This document shows positions 63,972-64,000 of a DNA stretch of 64,000 nt, piece after piece. Numbering within the stretch: the first letter of the stretch is position 1; every line of letters starts with the position of its first letter. The notes below the pieces were generated by a model. The model had not been told where the DNA came from, searched no databases, and saw only the letters and a list, made by a program, of their open reading frames with translations. This DNA comes from Chamaecyparis obtusa (taxonomy: Eukaryota; Streptophyta; Pinopsida; Cupressales; Cupressaceae), in NCBI GenBank assembly GCA_027943335.1, contig BSBK01002054.1, positions 792,421-856,420 of the forward strand. The letters are read 5' to 3'. Both the position numbers and the translations under genes were made by a program.

Positions 63972-64000
63972 ATATATACTGTATATATATATATACATAT
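63932..64000. repeat. (TA)n microsatellite at window end
   Basis: About 14 pure TA units followed by TATATG-interrupted repeats up to the window edge. Confidence 0.93.

Overview
The window reads as a seed-plant nuclear genome with very long, transposon-filled introns, most like a gymnosperm. This is inferred from AT-rich sequence, exons of 55-225 bp separated by introns of up to 22.7 kb, degenerate hAT, LINE and LTR elements, and LTR primer-binding sites complementary to plant initiator Met-tRNA. No prokaryotic features are present. Species cannot be fixed from sequence alone.

One host gene dominates. A minus-strand importin-13-like (karyopherin-beta) gene starts at 59101 and runs leftward through at least nine clear exons (59101 to 13741) and a probable tenth (13153-13207). 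Joined, they code for about 351-370 residues of a protein expected to have about 950-1000, so the C-terminal two thirds lie beyond base 1. All exon junctions use GT-AG and keep frame. Introns are about 8.1, 0.19, 6.6, 22.7, 0.29, 0.62, 0.30, 5.5 and 0.53 kb. Nearly everything else between 13 and 59 kb sits inside these introns.

Region by region: 1-4.1 kb, a decayed LINE (minus) with ORF1, endonuclease and reverse transcriptase. 6.5-9.5 kb, a young non-autonomous LTR retrotransposon with a perfect target duplication and an internal array of ten three-way-junction-like hairpin units with compensating stem changes. 11.6-12.7 kb, RNase H and unrecognised coding remnants. 20.8-22.5 kb, a tandem duplication that cut through exon 5. 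22.9-23.2 kb, a long inverted repeat. 24.0-25.9 kb, a solo LTR. 27.4-30.2 kb, a hAT remnant (minus) joined to a second LINE copy (plus). 31.9-32.9 kb, a PPR pseudogene. 32.9-39.4 kb, an LTR element without visible RT or integrase that carries fragments of two host genes, a SAMHD1-like HD-domain enzyme and the cohesin factor PDS5. 39.6-41.7 kb, two head-to-head hAT fragments. 45.6-49.6 kb, a hAT transposase gene split by a small LTR (TRIM-like) insertion. 52.4-54.8 kb, unrecognised coding ruins. 55.8-57.3 kb, another hAT with an internal exon duplication. 59.1-60.2 kb, the importin 5' region followed by a purine-rich GATA tract. 60.2-64 kb, no recognisable gene.

The strongest leads are the covarying hairpin array (7.0-7.6 kb) and the double host-gene capture by one LTR element (35.5-38.4 kb).
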